Notes under the pieces: generated by a model
What the model was told of the DNA's origin: nothing
Seen by the model: the letters and a program-made list of their open reading frames with translations, nothing else
Database searches by the model: none
Shown: piece by piece, positions 15,781 through 15,915 of the stretch
Layout: the number at the start of each line of letters is the position of its first letter
How positions within the stretch are numbered: the first letter of the stretch is position 1
Made by a program: the position numbers and the translations under genes
Source: JAHEFX01 sp964614585
GTDB lineage: Bacteria > Actinomycetota > Acidimicrobiia > Spongiisociales > JAENVV01
Length of the DNA stretch: 15,915 nt
Assembly: GCA_964614585.1 (NCBI GenBank)
Contig: CAZTLW010000046.1
Location: forward strand, 1-15,915
Reading direction: 5' to 3'

Positions 15781-15835
15781 CTTCGTTGGTGCCGACAGAA
15801 CCACCTCCGGGGGGATCTCCCAGAGCGGCTGTCCC

Positions 15836-15855
15836 AGTATTCGGTACTCGGTACC
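15836..15855. repeat. Inverted 7-base units closing the copy B region
   Basis: Two exact TCGGTAC units, preceded by a degenerate one, form the reverse complement of the array at 15450-15498. The outer borders of the roughly 400-base non-coding region thus face each other as long-range inverted repeats. The last unit ends ten bases before the next start codon. Confidence 0.8.
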
Positions 15856-15865
15856 CTCGCACCCA

Positions 15866-15915
15866 TGGATTCCGTCACCTGGCACGAGCGGCTCGAGCTC
15901 GACGACCCGGTCGCC
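15866..15915 (+). CDS. Start of a gene cut by the window edge, possibly PAC2 family
   Basis: An ATG at 15866 opens a frame that stays open to the window end (17 residues visible, MDSVTWHERLELDDPVA). The short motif of an aromatic residue, a charged stretch and ELxDPV resembles the beginning of actinobacterial PAC2 (proteasome assembly chaperone-like) proteins, but 17 residues are too few for a firm call. No ribosome site is visible. TACCCT at 15853-15858, inside the last repeat unit, lies seven bases before the ATG and could be a -10 box for a leaderless transcript. Confidence 0.4.

Noticed and set aside
1..15915. tRNA or rRNA genes
   Set aside because: No cloverleaf-like sequence or rRNA segment was recognised in the few non-coding stretches.

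Overview
This is a very GC-rich window (about 70% by eye, with nearly all codon third positions G or C). All genes lie on the + strand, packed with 1-11 base overlaps. Codon use, a Thr/Glu/Ala-rich lipoprotein-type linker, GTG starts, a probably leaderless promoter and a possible PAC2-family gene at the right edge suggest a high-GC actinobacterium. The class Acidimicrobiia is my best guess, but no rRNA or marker gene confirms it. A 10-N run at 1429-1438 shows this is a scaffolded draft assembly.

Region 1 (1-11590) is an alpha-glucan uptake and degradation locus. In order it encodes a maltodextrin-binding protein (5' end missing), two permeases (MalF with an E. coli-like large periplasmic loop, and MalG), a cytoplasmic cyclomaltodextrinase/neopullulanase-like GH13 enzyme, an exported GH57 amylopullulanase-like lipoprotein with C-terminal DOMON-like domains, a GH13 alpha-glucosidase and a LacI-family regulator. 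The implied flow is as follows: the GH57 enzyme trims polysaccharide outside the membrane, the binding protein and MalFG import the oligosaccharides, the two cytoplasmic GH13 enzymes reduce them to glucose or maltose, and the LacI protein senses the sugar. No transport ATPase (MalK/MsiK type) is encoded here.

Region 2 (11627-15444) is a branched-chain amino acid type ABC transporter, livH-livM-livG-livF. A probable leaderless promoter precedes it. The LivH protein carries an unusual secreted beta-rich N-terminal domain. No substrate-binding protein (LivK) is present in the window.

Two non-coding stretches (8663-8927 and 15445-15865) contain related copies of a GC-rich, multi-hairpin palindromic element. 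The copies share conserved arms around a variable core of about 25 bases and are bordered by oppositely oriented arrays of a 7-base unit (GTACCGA or GRTACCC). One copy splits the glucan operon and appears to supply the first codons of the downstream alpha-glucosidase. The other lies directly before the gene at the right edge. These elements are the least explained part of the window.
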